From NCBI GenBank assembly GCA_004835665.1, contig RBKR01000027.1:496001-560000 (forward strand): DNA of 64,000 nt, given 5' to 3'. The first letter of the stretch is position 1, and each line of letters starts with the position of its first letter. The position numbers were made by a program, and so were the translations under genes. Source of the stretch: Phoma sp. XZ068 (taxonomy: Eukaryota > Ascomycota > Dothideomycetes > Pleosporales > Didymellaceae). Of this stretch, positions 22,555 to 33,530 are shown one piece after another. The notes under the pieces were generated by a model, which saw nothing but the letters and a program-made list of their open reading frames with translations, was not told the origin of the DNA and searched no databases.

Positions 22555-22833
22555 ATGTCGTACTTCCGGATAACACTCATGCGCTCCGGCATCGGTATGC
22601 CCCAAAAGACCCAGGGTGTCCTGAAAGCGCTTGGCCTCAAGAAGCGCATGACCACCGTCTACCACCCCGTCTCACAATCCGTCGCCGGTCAAATCATGAG
22701 GATAAAGGAACTTGTCGATGTCAAGGAAGTCGCGCAGCCAATGACACCCGCCGAGCAAAAGGCTGCAAGGCGGCCGGCGCCCGGGTACTATATTGAGAGT
22801 CGGGCGGCGCAGGCTATGAAGGAGTGGGAGTAG
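22555..22833 (+). CDS. MRPL33: mitochondrial large-subunit ribosomal protein uL30m
   Basis: A 92-residue single-exon gene. The N-terminus MSYFRITLMRSGIGMPQKTQ, then LKALGLKKRMTTVYHPV and QIMRIKELVDVKEV, is the ribosomal L30 fold. The ferredoxin-like core lies at about 3-62, with a fungal mitochondrial extension after it (MTPAEQKAARRPAPGYYIESR). The basic, short product and length agree with yeast Mrpl33 and bacterial L30, which binds 23S rRNA at the large subunit surface. No separate cleaved presequence is evident, as in several small mitoribosomal proteins. Confidence 0.93.
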   Translation: MSYFRITLMRSGIGMPQKTQGVLKALGLKKRMTTVYHPVSQSVAGQIMRIKELVDVKEVAQPMTPAEQKAARRPAPGYYIESRAAQAMKEWE

Positions 22834-23375
22834 ACGATTGATATCGAGGCTCTGAGAGGGGATTCTTGTATGATGAGGATGGAATGTATGCATACCTGGC
22901 GTTTTGGGGATCTGTACACTATCAGTAGCAGAGTGGTTCTGAATGCGAATATAGCTTCTACCCCATCTTTGGCTCCTTGTTTGTGTGCACGAGATTCATT
23001 CTGGTACTTGTGCTAAACGCTGCAGCTTTCAAAATGTTTGGAGCACGTCTTTTATATCTGAGGGCTTTTCATTTCAGATGCCAGGCGTCGCTCGGCGTTG
23101 TGACGATAGTCGATCGTAGACCGTGTGCATTAGGAGACAGAAAAATGTGCATTATTGGAGTATAGTATCATTCATACCTAAGAAATGTGCCTCTGGCTGC
23201 CTGTGCATTGACAGCTTGTGCATTGGCATGCTGTGTATATTGAGATAAAGCGCATTTTGTCGTCATCCATCGGTATGGCCTTCAGCTCATAACGAAAAAC
23301 CATTGTAGATTATCTTGGATATTGACGGCATCTGGCTAACTGGATGTACCTCGTCGAGTTGCTGTAGCATCGCAA
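22834..23375. other. intergenic between convergent genes
   Basis: The 3' flanks of uL30m and of the haloperoxidase gene. A duplicated TGTGCATTG motif occurs several times at about 23123-23225. No gene. Confidence 0.5.
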
Positions 23376-24194
23376 TCACTTGATCTCCATTCCAATAAGA
23401 CGCTTGACCTTCGTCCCAATCATCTTCACCTCCAGTAGTCCAAGTGTCCACCAAAACCTCTTCTTCCACCCCTCCTTGATCGGCAGTCTTTCCTCCTGTA
23501 AGAATGGCTTGACAAAATCGTACGGAGCACTCTTCCCATCACCAAGAACGCCTAGAATCAGTGCTATCTCACCGCACGACATCTCATGCTGAAGGGCACC
23601 GTACGTCAGGCCTGGATTATCCGCACGTTGCTTCTCAATCCTTCGCTTGCGCAAGCCTGCCAAATCTTCCCTTGTGATATTCTTCCCATCTGCTGAGCTG
23701 GCCAGGAGGTCGCTCACGAGGTCATCTTGCCGTGCGCAGTTGCCCTCCTTCTGTGCATGGTCTCTTCGCGTCAGAGAGATGTCATGCTCCACAGCGCCAG
23801 GTAGTGCAAGTTGATCGAGGTCGAGAACTGGTGTCCCAGAGCTGTCTACCTGACCTGATCTGCGCATCCCGAAGCCTGAAAGGAGGGTCCAGGGGTCGCG
23901 GACTGTAGACCACAAACGTGACAAAATTCCAGCTTTGTTCTTCTCGTCTTTCTTTTGGTGCACGTTGTAGACGGTGTTGACGAATATTGCACCAAGAGAT
24001 CTGGAGATGCCGGCTTCGTCCATTGCTGCTTTCATTTCGGCAGCCACTACATTTTGGCCATTGCGTGGAAGGTATCCATGGTTTGCAAGGGCGTTGATCA
24101 TTGGGCAGGGACTTCGTTTGTCGCTGGGTCCTGCAGGTATGTACGTTCCTTTTGGAGCATTGCTGGCAAGGAGGGGAGTTCCTTCGGAAGGCAT
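23376..24194 (-). CDS. heme haloperoxidase (chloroperoxidase-like) family protein
   Basis: A 272-residue single-exon frame. The family motif for the proximal heme-thiolate is CPMINALANHGYLPRNG with Cys30. The catalytic acid motif EHD is at 136-138, followed by SLTRRD. The C-terminal region contains YGALQHEMSCGEIALILG. Family members use heme-thiolate chemistry to oxidise or halogenate substrates, or act as peroxygenases; intracellular versions occur in fungal secondary metabolism. Here no signal peptide precedes the CP motif, suggesting an intracellular protein. The C-terminus is basic with a possible amphipathic or membrane-associated segment (GWKKRFWWTLGLLEVKMIG). The substrate cannot be inferred. 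Confidence 0.82.
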   Translation of the reverse strand: MPSEGTPLLASNAPKGTYIPAGPSDKRSPCPMINALANHGYLPRNGQNVVAAEMKAAMDEAGISRSLGAIFVNTVYNVHQKKDEKNKAGILSRLWSTVRDPWTLLSGFGMRRSGQVDSSGTPVLDLDQLALPGAVEHDISLTRRDHAQKEGNCARQDDLVSDLLASSADGKNITREDLAGLRKRRIEKQRADNPGLTYGALQHEMSCGEIALILGVLGDGKSAPYDFVKPFLQEERLPIKEGWKKRFWWTLGLLEVKMIGTKVKRLIGMEIK

Positions 24195-24806
24195 CTTGAC
24201 GCTCTGGACGATGCTGTTGAGATGTGACGCTGTAGTGAGTGCACTGTACTACCGGGGAAATTTTACCGATCACGACAAAGGAGGAAGCTTGCTCAAATAT
24301 CGTTTGCGACCATAAGGCTGACTGGGCGCCGTTTATGTTCTGGCGCTGCTGACCCCTGCATCATGTGTGAACCCTCTCAGCTCGTGTGCACACACACCTT
24401 CACTTGGTCCAGCTAGCGCGTCGGCCCGTCCGAACTACAGGAGCTAGGGATTACGCCACGTCTTACCCACCTTCCAGATGTAAAATCGAACATGGTTCAA
24501 TATCGCAAAAAAATTAGCTGCAATTGAAGAAGGAACAGTGAGTTCAATTTCCCGGGCAAAAGACAGGTAGTTGTTCTAAGGTTGTGGGGAATTTCGCGGG
24601 TGACATTAGCGGAGTTGCGTGTGGCTGCTATGGTGATTTGGTGCTACACCCAAACCAGTCACCTGCAGCGGCTGATCACACGCACCACGAATAAGGACAT
24701 CATGATTACTCCCCGTCCAGTGTATTAACTCCTAAGCAGCCAGCCACTGCAAGTAGCTACACAAGAATTACTGTGGTACCTAGGTAGCCAATTCGTCGAC
24801 GCCATT
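24195..24806. other. intergenic
   Basis: 5' flank of the haloperoxidase gene and 3' flank of the TolB-like gene. A TACCTAGGTAGC palindromic motif lies at 24777-24788. No gene. Confidence 0.5.
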
Positions 24807-26846
24807 TTAATACAAGAACTCATTCGGCACATACAAGGGCATAGAATCCTCCCACATACTGTCCACCAACAGCCTCTTCCCACTTCCATCCGCATTCATC
24901 ACCACAATCTGTCCATACGGCTGGAACGTATCATCGTAAAGTGCAGCCTCGTCTCTGAACCCATACTCCGCTGTCGAGTATAGAATGCGCCCGTCAGCAG
25001 TCCACACAGCATGCGCGTCGTTCCCTCCACTGGTCGTAAGGATCTGTAGATCCGTGCCGTCAGGCCGGATGGTGCAAATGTCGAAGTTCGTGTAGCTTAC
25101 CCGGCGGGTGAAGACAATCTTCTCGCCGTCGGGGGACCAGAAGGGCACGTTGTCGTAGTTGATTGATGCGCTGTTCGTCAACACGGTCACTTCACGGGTT
25201 ATGAGGTCCATGATGCGCAGTCCGTACTCTTTGCCCCAGACGCGGTACACGATGCGCTTTCCATCGCGCGAGAAGCTAGGGAAGCCGGTGTTCACGCTGC
25301 CGTCTGTGAGTTGCTCGAAATAGCTCCCATTTGAAGTGACGCGGTATAGCGAGGCATTTCCTGTAGCACGAGACTGGAACCATGACCCCAGCCCGAAGAC
25401 GAGCCATTCACCATCGGGGCTCCATGCTGGTTGGAAGGCGCCGGTGAGGCCTTTTGCGACTTGGGTTGCGTTGACCTGGTCGGTAGCATAGACGTCGAAG
25501 ACGTCTTGCATGTTGCTGAGGTCAGGGTTCATGGTCACGATGCTGCTGTTACCGAGCTGCTTTTGTGTAATTGCAAGTTTTCCCTGGCGAGAGAGCTGGG
25601 GAAAGACATCGGTGAAGCGATACTCCCAGTTGGAGTCCCAAGAGTAAAGTGATTTGCCCATAGGGCGGATCACATCAAAGTCGACTTTCTCGTAGACGAC
25701 TTTGCTACCGTCGGGTGACCAAGAAGGGCTGCGAATGGTTCGTGGAACGGATGCTGTGGTATTACCCGCGACATAGCTCAAGCCTTCATTAGCCGTATTC
25801 TTGAGGAGGTATGCGATGGTGCCATTCAAGAGCCACTGAGGGGACATCTTCAGGCCTGCGCCACTCGTATGCTCGACTCGATCGAGGCCAGTCTCAAAGT
25901 CAACCGAAACAAGCTGACTGACCACGCTTTGCAAAGACTCGGGGCGATGCGCACCCCATGTACTTTCTGTTGTCATTTCGTAGTAGAGCACCCGCTTGCC
26001 ATCAGGAGACCACTTTGGACTGCCCAAGCAATACTCGGACTTTGTTGTCAGTTGACGGAAGTCGCTACCATTTGCCCGAATGGCATAGATGGAGAGTTCT
26101 TGAGTATGCTCCCAACCGGTTCCATTGCCATGACCTCGCCACTGCGTGTTGCGATCTGAGGAAAACGCTATCCACTCGCCATCAGGTGACCATGACGGAC
26201 GTAAGTAGCTTTCAGGCAAGCTGCTGTTCCCCTTTACAGTGCCTGTATTGGTCAGGTTGAACGAGATGCCTGTGGTGAGATCAAGCACCCAGATGTTGGC
26301 CTTGTAGTTGTTTGCTGTCGATACGTATGCGACTTTCGTACCATCAGGCGAGACTACGGCGGCATCTTCAAAAGAGGGTGTTTCGATGATCTTGCTAAGA
26401 CCAGTGCCATCAGGTCGGACACGGTAGACATCCTACATTGATTAGTAACTATAGTGATAAGATAGCAAAGTCTTGCCTACCGAGTTGCCATCCCCATTAC
26501 GTTCTGTCGTGAATGTGATCCACTGTCCATTTGGCGAGAAGACCGCATGGTAGTCGAAGGCTGATTCGTTGCCCAGCAGCTTGCGTTCGTCACCCCCATC
26601 AGCGTTGGCGATGTATAGCTCCGACGAACCAGGTGCAATACGATTCATGAAGAATACGCCATCCTTGCCTTCAGCTCGGCGAGACCATGTGTCCAGCCTC
26701 TCAATCCCTGATTTCGGCCTGGAGTAAGGACACTCTGATCTTTTGTGTGAAGTCGAAGCGTACGGACACCCGCTTGTCGGCGAAGACTGAGCATCTGGAA
26801 AAGCGAGTGCAATGCTGAACAGTGCAGCAGCCAATGAAAAGTACAT
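24807..26846 (-). CDS. secreted TolB-like beta-propeller protein (WD40-like PD40 repeats)
   Basis: Two exons on the minus strand, 26481-26846 and 24807-26432, giving 663 residues. The 48-nt intron starts GTAGGC and ends TGTAG. An N-terminal signal peptide (MYFSLAAALFSIALAFPDAQS) is followed by a short Cys-containing segment. The rest is a series of PD40/TolB-like blades with the S-P-D-G signature: SPNGQWITFTTERN, SPDGTKVAYVS, SPDGEWIAFSSDRN, SPDGKRVLYYE, SPDGSKVVYEK, SPDGEWLVFG, SRDGKRIVYRV, SPDGEKIVFTRR and TADGRILYST. There are several N-glycosylation sequons. The family is best known from the bacterial TolB periplasmic protein; fungal secreted members have no established function. Its propeller could bind a ligand or polysaccharide, which is inference. 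Confidence 0.86.
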
Positions 26847-27346
26847 GGTGGCTGGGAAAATTGAACTCTTATTTCGAATCTATTATAAAAGGTCTATGAA
26901 GCAATATATACTCGAATCTCCCACGGTCAGTCCCGCCTAGCCGACAAATCTATGAAACACGGAGGTACTTCGCTTGCAGAAACAATCAGATTGATAGACA
27001 TTAGTCTTCCGTGAGCGTACTAGTAGCTCCGTTGTAGATGAAAACCTCGAGGGCAATGTCGACTGATTGGTGTTGAACTCCTTGTTTGGCACCGTGCGGA
27101 TTGGTGGCGGGAAAGAGCTTATCCGGCCAGACATCGCGTTACTATGCCCACATATGAGGTCCACCCACCCCCATCCAGGCAAGAATTGTGCTGCGGACAT
27201 CAGAAGTATGCTCAATCTGACGTATGGGACGACAATTCGAAATCGTGTCTTTGTATTCCCCAGGGTTGGTGGTGTGTAGAGTTGCAAAGTAGATCGAACA
27301 TGAGATGAGGTAAGTGGATCGTAGTTTGTTCGTGAACCTGTTGGTT
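26847..27346. other. intergenic
   Basis: The 5' flank of the TolB-like gene and 3' flank of the next minus-strand gene. A TATAAAAGG-like site at about 26883-26890 sits 40 bases upstream of the TolB start on the minus-strand side. Overlapping short frames at 26937-27350 are not supported. Confidence 0.4.
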
Positions 27347-28042
27347 TCACACAACCTTGTGCTTCTTCCCGTCATCCGGCATGCCCTGAATCTCTGCACC
27401 ATCTACGCGTCCGTCATTTTCGACCTTTCCAGCTTTCGCAAATGTCGCTCCCAGAAGATGCAGTGGGTTGTTCATTCTCGTGGCCATGACATAATAGACT
27501 GTCAGGCCGGTCACTACAACCTCATCGCGAGCCTCTTTCGACAGTTCGGCTGCGCTCTTTTCGAAGTAAAAGTTGCCGACTTGCTTTAATGCCCAAAAGT
27601 TGACTGAGAATTTGGCGATCGAAGATTGAGTTGTCGAATCGATGCATACGAAATTCCAGACCTTCAAGCTGGAGGTGGTGACCCACGAGATTGGTACCGG
27701 CTTCCCTGTGGAAGAAAGTCCTGTAGAGAGATAATTGTATGCTGTCTTCCATTTCTTGAGTGGCTTCATATCGATGTGCTGGCCGTGAATCGTGCATTCT
27801 GCAGCAATGGAGAAATTATTAATGGTGCCGGTAGCGATCTGGGTGTTGGTAGTCGCATCATCAATGCGTAGCTGGGGTTTTGTTGGGCGGAAATGCTGGA
27901 TGTAGAGTTGTGTGAGATTGTCGCCATTCTTCTCGCTGACAATGTTGCGGAACTTGCTCCATGCGAAGTCAACTTGTAGCGTCAGACCAACAGGTGTGTC
28001 GAATTTAGGAGGACTGTCCGAAGGCGGTGAATATGTCGACAT
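27347..28042 (-). CDS. uncharacterised 231-residue fungal protein
   Basis: A single-exon frame starting MSTYSPPSDSPPKFDTPVG with a good composition for a soluble, folded protein: alternating hydrophobic and polar segments (LTLQVDFAWSKFRNIVSEK, NLTQLYIQHFRPTKPQL, ATGTINNFSIAAECTIHGQ, VWNFVCIDSTTQSSIAKFSV). The pattern of repeated beta strands and a late helix resembles fungal tubby/LURP-like beta-barrel proteins, but I cannot claim that from motifs alone. The C-terminus is Lys-rich (DGKKHKVV). No signal peptide or membrane segment. It lies head-to-tail downstream of nothing obvious and is flanked by long intergenic DNA. Confidence 0.68.
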   Translation of the reverse strand: MSTYSPPSDSPPKFDTPVGLTLQVDFAWSKFRNIVSEKNGDNLTQLYIQHFRPTKPQLRIDDATTNTQIATGTINNFSIAAECTIHGQHIDMKPLKKWKTAYNYLSTGLSSTGKPVPISWVTTSSLKVWNFVCIDSTTQSSIAKFSVNFWALKQVGNFYFEKSAAELSKEARDEVVVTGLTVYYVMATRMNNPLHLLGATFAKAGKVENDGRVDGAEIQGMPDDGKKHKVV

Positions 28043-29122
28043 GATGTTCTGCGAAAGATCTACAGGAAGATTTGATCCGTATTATTGGGAGGTGTTCACG
28101 ATGGTAGTTGTAATTGAAAAACCTCAGGCCTTCATCTGGCGCTCAGGCGGTATAAGTAGCGGTATAAGTACTCTATGATGTCAAGAGGAACCTGGTGTCT
28201 TGACGATACTCTCCCGAGTAGATTGGATGCCTGACGAGGCTTACTCCAAGTCTTGGGCAACTTTAACTCCGGAGTGGTGCATCGGTGGGCCCGGTAGCCA
28301 GAAGCGATGACGTGAGACGCGACCGTTCGCGGCTAAAACGAGCTCAGCCTCTTTAAACAACTGGGCCTCTAGGTGGATCACCGGTCACGAACACATCATT
28401 TGTTTTCGGTCAAATGAACAGCTCGCCAGTGAAAGTTATCCGGTGAGAACTGGCAGACTTGGAGGTGGACCTTCTGCTAGCCCGCAAATTCTCCAAATCT
28501 AAGCACAAGTAGGGTAGGCTGTTTCGCGTGCGAAGAGGTACCGCCTCAGCAAAGATAAGACATGGGCGCTCTCAACGACAGGGCGCAGCGCACGCATCGC
28601 GCTGCGGCGTCTTCAGTTGCAGCGAACCTGCAATGGGTCTCTTGACATGTAACATGCACGAGCTATGATGCGATACTACTGCAGCCGCAGACTAACACCC
28701 CAACATGGCTCCATGCCCACTTCAGCGCTTGTTATATTGTAAATTCAGCAACTCAACAACTCACTGTGCACAATCAGCCATTTACCCCTTAGATGAAATG
28801 TTGCTACAAAGCGCCATTTGGGGCTCCATGAGCGACAATATTACCGACATCTGCGCTCCTAGCCATGCACTTTCTCACGAGTAAAACGATCTGTCCTCAG
28901 ACCTGTCCGACAGGCACACGCCTTCAGTCGTATCGACCTTTTCAGAGAAAAAATTTCGGTTTGCACATGATGGATGGATTGTGGTGTAACCGCGCTGATT
29001 CCGAATCGTCCTGCTAGGCATCAACATTTGCAACCTTAAATGCACGTGCAGGTCAACGTTGTGCATACAAGTCTTCAAAAAGAAAGCGAAATCTCTCTCT
29101 CTAACACATTTATTCAAATTCT
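28043..29122. other. intergenic
   Basis: A short direct repeat (GCGGTATAAGTA twice) lies at about 28146-28170, 110 bases upstream of the start of the preceding minus-strand gene. The rest has no supported gene. Confidence 0.45.
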
Positions 29123-29445
29123 ATGCCAGGCAGTCGTGGCAGCGGTGGTAATCGCGGTCGAGGCGGGTCAAGTGGTGGCACAGGATGGGTCATGGGTCCT
29201 CCACTATGGAGATCTGGGTCATCTTCAGCAAAGACAACCATCAAATCAGATATCCAAGCTTTGTACGGACCTGGCCCGGTAGGTTGTTTTCAGCTGTTTG
29301 TGTGGAAAAGACACTCATGGCAAACAGCTTCCTCCGCAGGCCATCATTCACGTTCTTGCCATTGGACTTTACAGGTTATCGGTAGAAGTCACAGGATCAC
29401 AAGAGGCGACATCTGCAGCCCATCAACTCTTACTGCGAATATAAC
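29123..29445 (+). CDS. low-confidence two-exon Gly-rich small protein
   Basis: A possible gene with exons 29123-29278 and 29340-29445 (61-nt intron, GTAGGT donor, CCGCAG acceptor, no clear branch). The product would be about 86 residues: a Gly/Ser/Arg-rich N-terminus (MPGSRGSGGNRGRGGSSGG), then IKSDIQALYGPGP and a helical tail (AIIHVLAIGLYRLSVEV). The start follows a plain AT-rich leader. No family was recognised; the frame could be a chance opening. Confidence 0.25.
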
Positions 29446-31178
29446 TCTAAATACCCCTACGTTCTGACGGGTTCGGTGGCATAGGTTGCGCCTCAAGACC
29501 ATGCAAGTAGATTACGATCGGCCAACTGTTATGCACACCACTCCTGTTGAGTTACGCATTCATATACCCATGCAGTCTCGTGTCAAACTGACTAAGTCTG
29601 ATGGGCGATGATTCCCTAACACAAATGCATACGGCCCTACTGGCGCAAGGCTAATGGTCAGTCCGTCAACCTTTGAAGACAATGATTCGTTTCTGCAAGG
29701 CAGCCTGGAATAGAAGATGCTACATCACATGCACGAAGGAGATCGAATCTCTGGTAGGTCGTGTAGTCGCCGGTACATGAGTGCAGATTCACCCTTTACA
29801 GACCTTTCGTTCCAAGACAGTTGGATGGTGGCTTCAAGGCAGCTCAACACTGTGTCCGGTTTCATTGCGGCCTCGAGTGGATCCGTCGCTCCATGAGCAA
29901 TTTGCTGGTCGGGTCGATCAACGATCGACAGTGCTTACTTTGCAAGGTCCATTCCATGTAATCTAAAGAACGAGCGAACATGGTCATGATTCTACCTGAG
30001 ACCGCTAGCTAGCCATATTCAACCGATCCAAATGGTCCAGCGATTGCAAGTTTGGGTGTGCAGTTTAGGACCAGATGTTTCTACTTTCTAATCTCCAGCT
30101 TCGTCCCGAATTTCTCAACTGGCTGCACAGCCCAGATTAGTCACAGCAACGTTAATGCAGAGTGGCTCGTAGTTGGCATCGTCGCTATTGGCATCAAGGA
30201 GTTGACATATGCCTGTCAAAACGACGTTTGTGGCAATGGAAACACGCTGAAGATAATTTGTAAGTTTCAAGTTGTAGACCTCTGACCAAAGCTGCAATGA
30301 ATATCAATGTTCAATACCGCAGTCTCCGAGTTCGAGCGCAAACTGTTGTGTGATAGATTCGTTCTGCTGAACATGTCGATTTCGTCAATCTAATGTAAAA
30401 GAAGACTGAGCGTTGTTGTCAAATGTAACATGTGAGGGAGGTGTGAAGGAAGGAGCGTCACGAGAAGATACCAACTCGGAAGGAACCAGGAGTGACGCTG
30501 CTGTACCTCACACCTCGAGCTACACAGCATGTCGACGTGTATCGACAATGCTTAATTGCAGAACCTGTTCGCTAACCACAAAAGGTTTACGCAGGATGTC
30601 AGCTGTGAGATGAAACGAGTAAACAGTTGGCTCTTCGACTCAGTAGCATAACCCCCAGCACTCAATACACCAAACCCAGCAAGCCGCCAATCCAACTCAA
30701 CAAAGCCGGCACGAAACATCTAAACCCACAACATACTCGCGACCAAACAGCATCAAATGGGCCCTTTCTACGTCACCCCGGCCCAGCATCTCAGCCTCAC
30801 CTGCTCACCGTGGAAGAAGCACGACTTATAAAGGTAGACCCAGTCTGCTTACTCCAGACTAGAATTCATACCTTCACCTCCAGGGCTCAGGCTATCCTCC
30901 TTACCAGCGTTCCTAAAGTCGGCACCGTAGTCAGACTGGAGGTGGGATGTCAGGTGTGGCGAGTGGGGCTGATGTCAGTTATGAGGCGGAGGCGCACGGC
31001 AGCGGGAAGGAGAGGATTTGCAAGTCGGTGGGAGAATATTTCTGTTCATTTGGTTTCGACAATCCGTCCACAGACATGATTCTTGCCATCATAACACGAC
31101 CGCCTCCATGTCTTCTCTGCCAAGCTGTTCAATCCATCTAATATATCCACCAGGGTATCATCCACACACTCGCCATCC
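29446..31178. other. intergenic, 1.7 kb
   Basis: No supported gene. Scattered frames under 150 codons appear on both strands without coding character. The last 150 bases are C-rich, on the 3' side of the AP-3 sigma gene. Confidence 0.4.
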
Positions 31179-31793
31179 CTACCTCCCCGCCCACAACCCC
31201 CCACCCCTCCCCAACCCCATCCCCCCACCACTTCCAAACTTCCCCTCATTAACCGGCCTCTTCGCCACCCGCCCCTGACTCTTCACCCCCTCCACCACCC
31301 GATCCAACTGCGTCTCCACCACGACCCCGCCAACAATCATCTCCGCCAGCGCGGCATGCAGCGTCTCAAAGTTGAAAATGAGATCCAGCTCGCACACGTT
31401 TTCAAACAGCCCGTCGAGGGCCTGCACGAAGACTTGGATTAGGTCGAGCAGGGCGAGGGGGGATTCTGTCGATGTGCTGATGACGATGAAGTAGAGGGTT
31501 GCGTAGTGGCGGTATGTGACGAGGGAGGGGGTGTCGTTGTGTGGGGTGGATGGGGTAGAGGATTTGGAGGATTGTTGGAGGAGGGGGGGTAATCTGTACG
31601 ATGTGAGTCTGGGGGAGTGCGGTGGTATAAGGGAGGCCTACGGCAAGAAGTTGCAGGCGGAATTGGGCCGGTTGGCGACGAGGGTGAATATCTCGGATAT
31701 TAGGCGCTGCTGCACGCTGGTCTCGAGCTGGGTGTAGAACTTTGTGAGGCGCGGCTGGCCGGCGTTGTTGAAGACGAGGACCGCGTTTATCAT
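31179..31793 (-). CDS. APS3: AP-3 adaptor complex sigma subunit
   Basis: Two exons on the minus strand, 31642-31793 and 31179-31593, giving 188 residues. The 48-nt intron starts GTAGGC and ends GTACAG. The start MINAVLVFNNAGQPRLTKFY is the classic small-adaptin opening. After the intron come YRHYATLYFIVIS, STESPLALLDLIQVFVQALDGLFENVCELDLIFNFE, LHAALAEMIVGGVVVET and a Gly-rich tail. The ENVCELDLIF and EMIVGG segments are diagnostic of AP-3 sigma rather than AP-1 or AP-2. The subunit stabilises the AP-3 core that carries cargo from late Golgi or endosomes to the vacuole. A short Ser/Pro/Thr insertion is present where the intron joins. It shares a divergent promoter with frataxin. Confidence 0.93.
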
Positions 31794-31976
31794 GGTGAGT
31801 GGTGCATGTGCATGGGTGTTGCGGGTTAGACGACAGCAAGGTATAGATCTGAGGAGTGACGTGCTTATCGATTGTGGGAGCTCCACCAGCTCCGTCCAAG
31901 CTGTACTCCGCACTGCACCCGCGCACACCACCAACCACTCACCACCCGCCCATTACACCCCCCACACGCCATCGCC
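31794..31976. promoter_or_regulatory. compact divergent promoter, APS3 / frataxin
   Basis: Only 183 bases separate the two start codons on opposite strands. The frataxin side is rich in CACC/CCACAC repeats. Both 5' UTRs and both promoters must lie here. Confidence 0.7.
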
Positions 31977-32635
31977 ATGAAATCCGTCACCAGACTCGGT
32001 GCCCTGGCCATCCGCCGCGCCGCTGCAGCGCCCCTGCGCGCCTCCTCGCCGGCCAATTGCATCATCGCCCGCGCGGCAGCTGTTACTACGGGCAGAGCTT
32101 CGCTGCGCGCCTTCCATGGCAGCTCGAGCGTGCGCGGCATCATGCCTGAGAGCGAGAACCCGGCGCCGAAGCAGTCGGAGGAGCACGAGGTGCCGACTGT
32201 GCCGACGGACATTCCGACGACCGAGTTCCACGAGCGCGCAGACGAGTACCTGAACGAGCTGGTTGAGCGGCTGGAGGAGGCGCAGGAGAAGAATCCCGAC
32301 ATTGAGGTTGAGTATTCGGTGAGTTATACTACACTTCAACTACAAGCACATGCTAATCGTCATTGTAACAGGCGGGCGTCCTCCGCGTCGACTTCATCTC
32401 CCGACAGCTCAGCTACGTGCTCAACAAGCAGCCGCCCAACAAGCAGATCTGGCTCAGCTCGCCCATCTCGGGCCCCAAGCGCTTCGACTGGGTGGTGCTG
32501 CAGGAGGGCCAGAACGCAAAGGAGGGCGGCGGCAGCGGCGACTGGATATACCTGCGTGACGGCACCAGTCTGACCGACATTATCCGCAAGGAGCTGGGTG
32601 TTGATAACGAGGTGGATGACGATGTTCCTAGGTAA
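31977..32635 (+). CDS. YFH1: mitochondrial frataxin homolog
   Basis: Two exons, 31977-32318 and 32372-32635, giving 201 residues. The 53-nt intron starts GTGAGT, has GCTAAT and ends TAACAG. The first 55 or so residues are an Arg/Ala/Ser-rich mitochondrial presequence (MKSVTRLGALAIRRAAAAPLR). The frataxin fold begins at about 80: EFHERADEYLNELVERLEEAQE is helix 1 with its acidic iron-binding face. It continues with VEYSAGVLRVDF, LSYVLNKQPPNKQIWLSSPISGPKRFDW and ends with SLTDIIRKELGVD. The NKQPPNKQIWLSSP and GPKRFDW strands are strongly diagnostic. Frataxin supports Fe-S cluster assembly on Isu1 in the matrix. All core elements are present. Confidence 0.96.
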
Positions 32636-32845
32636 AGCATTGCCTGGTAATTTACAACGCGGTCGAGGTGAATCATGGCGTGTGACGTTCCTTGTATAAC
32701 ATTTCCATAGTGTGAGGATATAACATGTTCCTGCAATCTTCTTCTGCTTCGTCGTAGTCTTCTGCCGTGGTATCCCTAATCCAAAACGCCAATCCATGCA
32801 ACGCCAATGCACACCAGTACTATATTCTCCACTCCCTCAGATCCC

Positions 32846-33215
32846 CTACACAGCAACAGCCGTCGCCTCGCCCGTCGCATCGTCCTTTTCCTGCGGTAAA
32901 TCAGACTGCGAATGTTAGCACTATACTTTCACACCTCTCCTCTCCTCCTCTCCCTCCAAATCCAACATTCCCTCCACCTCTCCCTCCACGCAACCCTCCT
33001 AGTTTCGTGACGAGTGTACGCACCTGATCAAATATAACCCTAATCATCAGCGAACAACTCGGACACCGCGCAATGTCCTCGCCATCTCGCATGTCGTAGA
33101 TTGAAATTTCGAATCTGTCGCCGCAGGGGCACGGGTGGTGGTAGATTTGCAGTGTCGCGTCGTAGAAGCAGTCTTCGATTTCGATTTCGTCGTACAGGTT
33201 GAGGTCTTCGTCCAT
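32846..33215 (-). CDS. DPH3: diphthamide biosynthesis protein 3 (CSL zinc finger)
   Basis: Two exons on the minus strand, 33024-33215 and 32846-32905, giving 83 residues (yeast Kti11/Dph3 has 82). The intron of 118 nt starts GTGCGT and ends TTCGCAG. The zinc-ribbon is intact: Cys29 and Cys31 in HHPCPCGDRF, and Cys51 and Cys54 in RCPSCSLMIRV. The acidic N-terminus (MDEDLNLYDEIEIEDC) and DMRDGEDIA match the family. Dph3 donates electrons to Dph1/Dph2 for diphthamide on eEF2 and also serves Elongator-dependent tRNA modification. The second exon gives the short variable acidic tail. The start is preceded by a GT-rich leader. Confidence 0.94.
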
Positions 33216-33530
33216 GGTGAGGTCGAGACTAGTATTATATGAGTGTTGTAAGGAGGGGGCCGTGTATAGTTGTGTGTGGGTGTGTGTGGGTGTGTGTTGG
33301 TTGTGGGTATGTATGAGTGTGAGTGAGTGTGGGTGAAGCCGGCGCAAAAATGTGGTGACTGATTGATGGGTGGCGCGGGGATTTGGCTGTCAGACGTTGG
33401 CGGCTGCTAGTGGGGCTTTGGCTCGGGAGTGCCTGAACTCCGCAGTACAACGTCAACACCACACCTGTACTATACTATAGACACCCAGCACCCGTTACAC
33501 TGCCCACCCATGGACACGTGACCTACACCT
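33216..33530. other. DPH3 leader and intergenic DNA with GT-rich stretch
   Basis: A GTGTGTGGGTGTGTGT-type microsatellite (about 33268-33335) lies in the leader of the minus-strand DPH3 gene. No other feature was seen. Confidence 0.55.
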
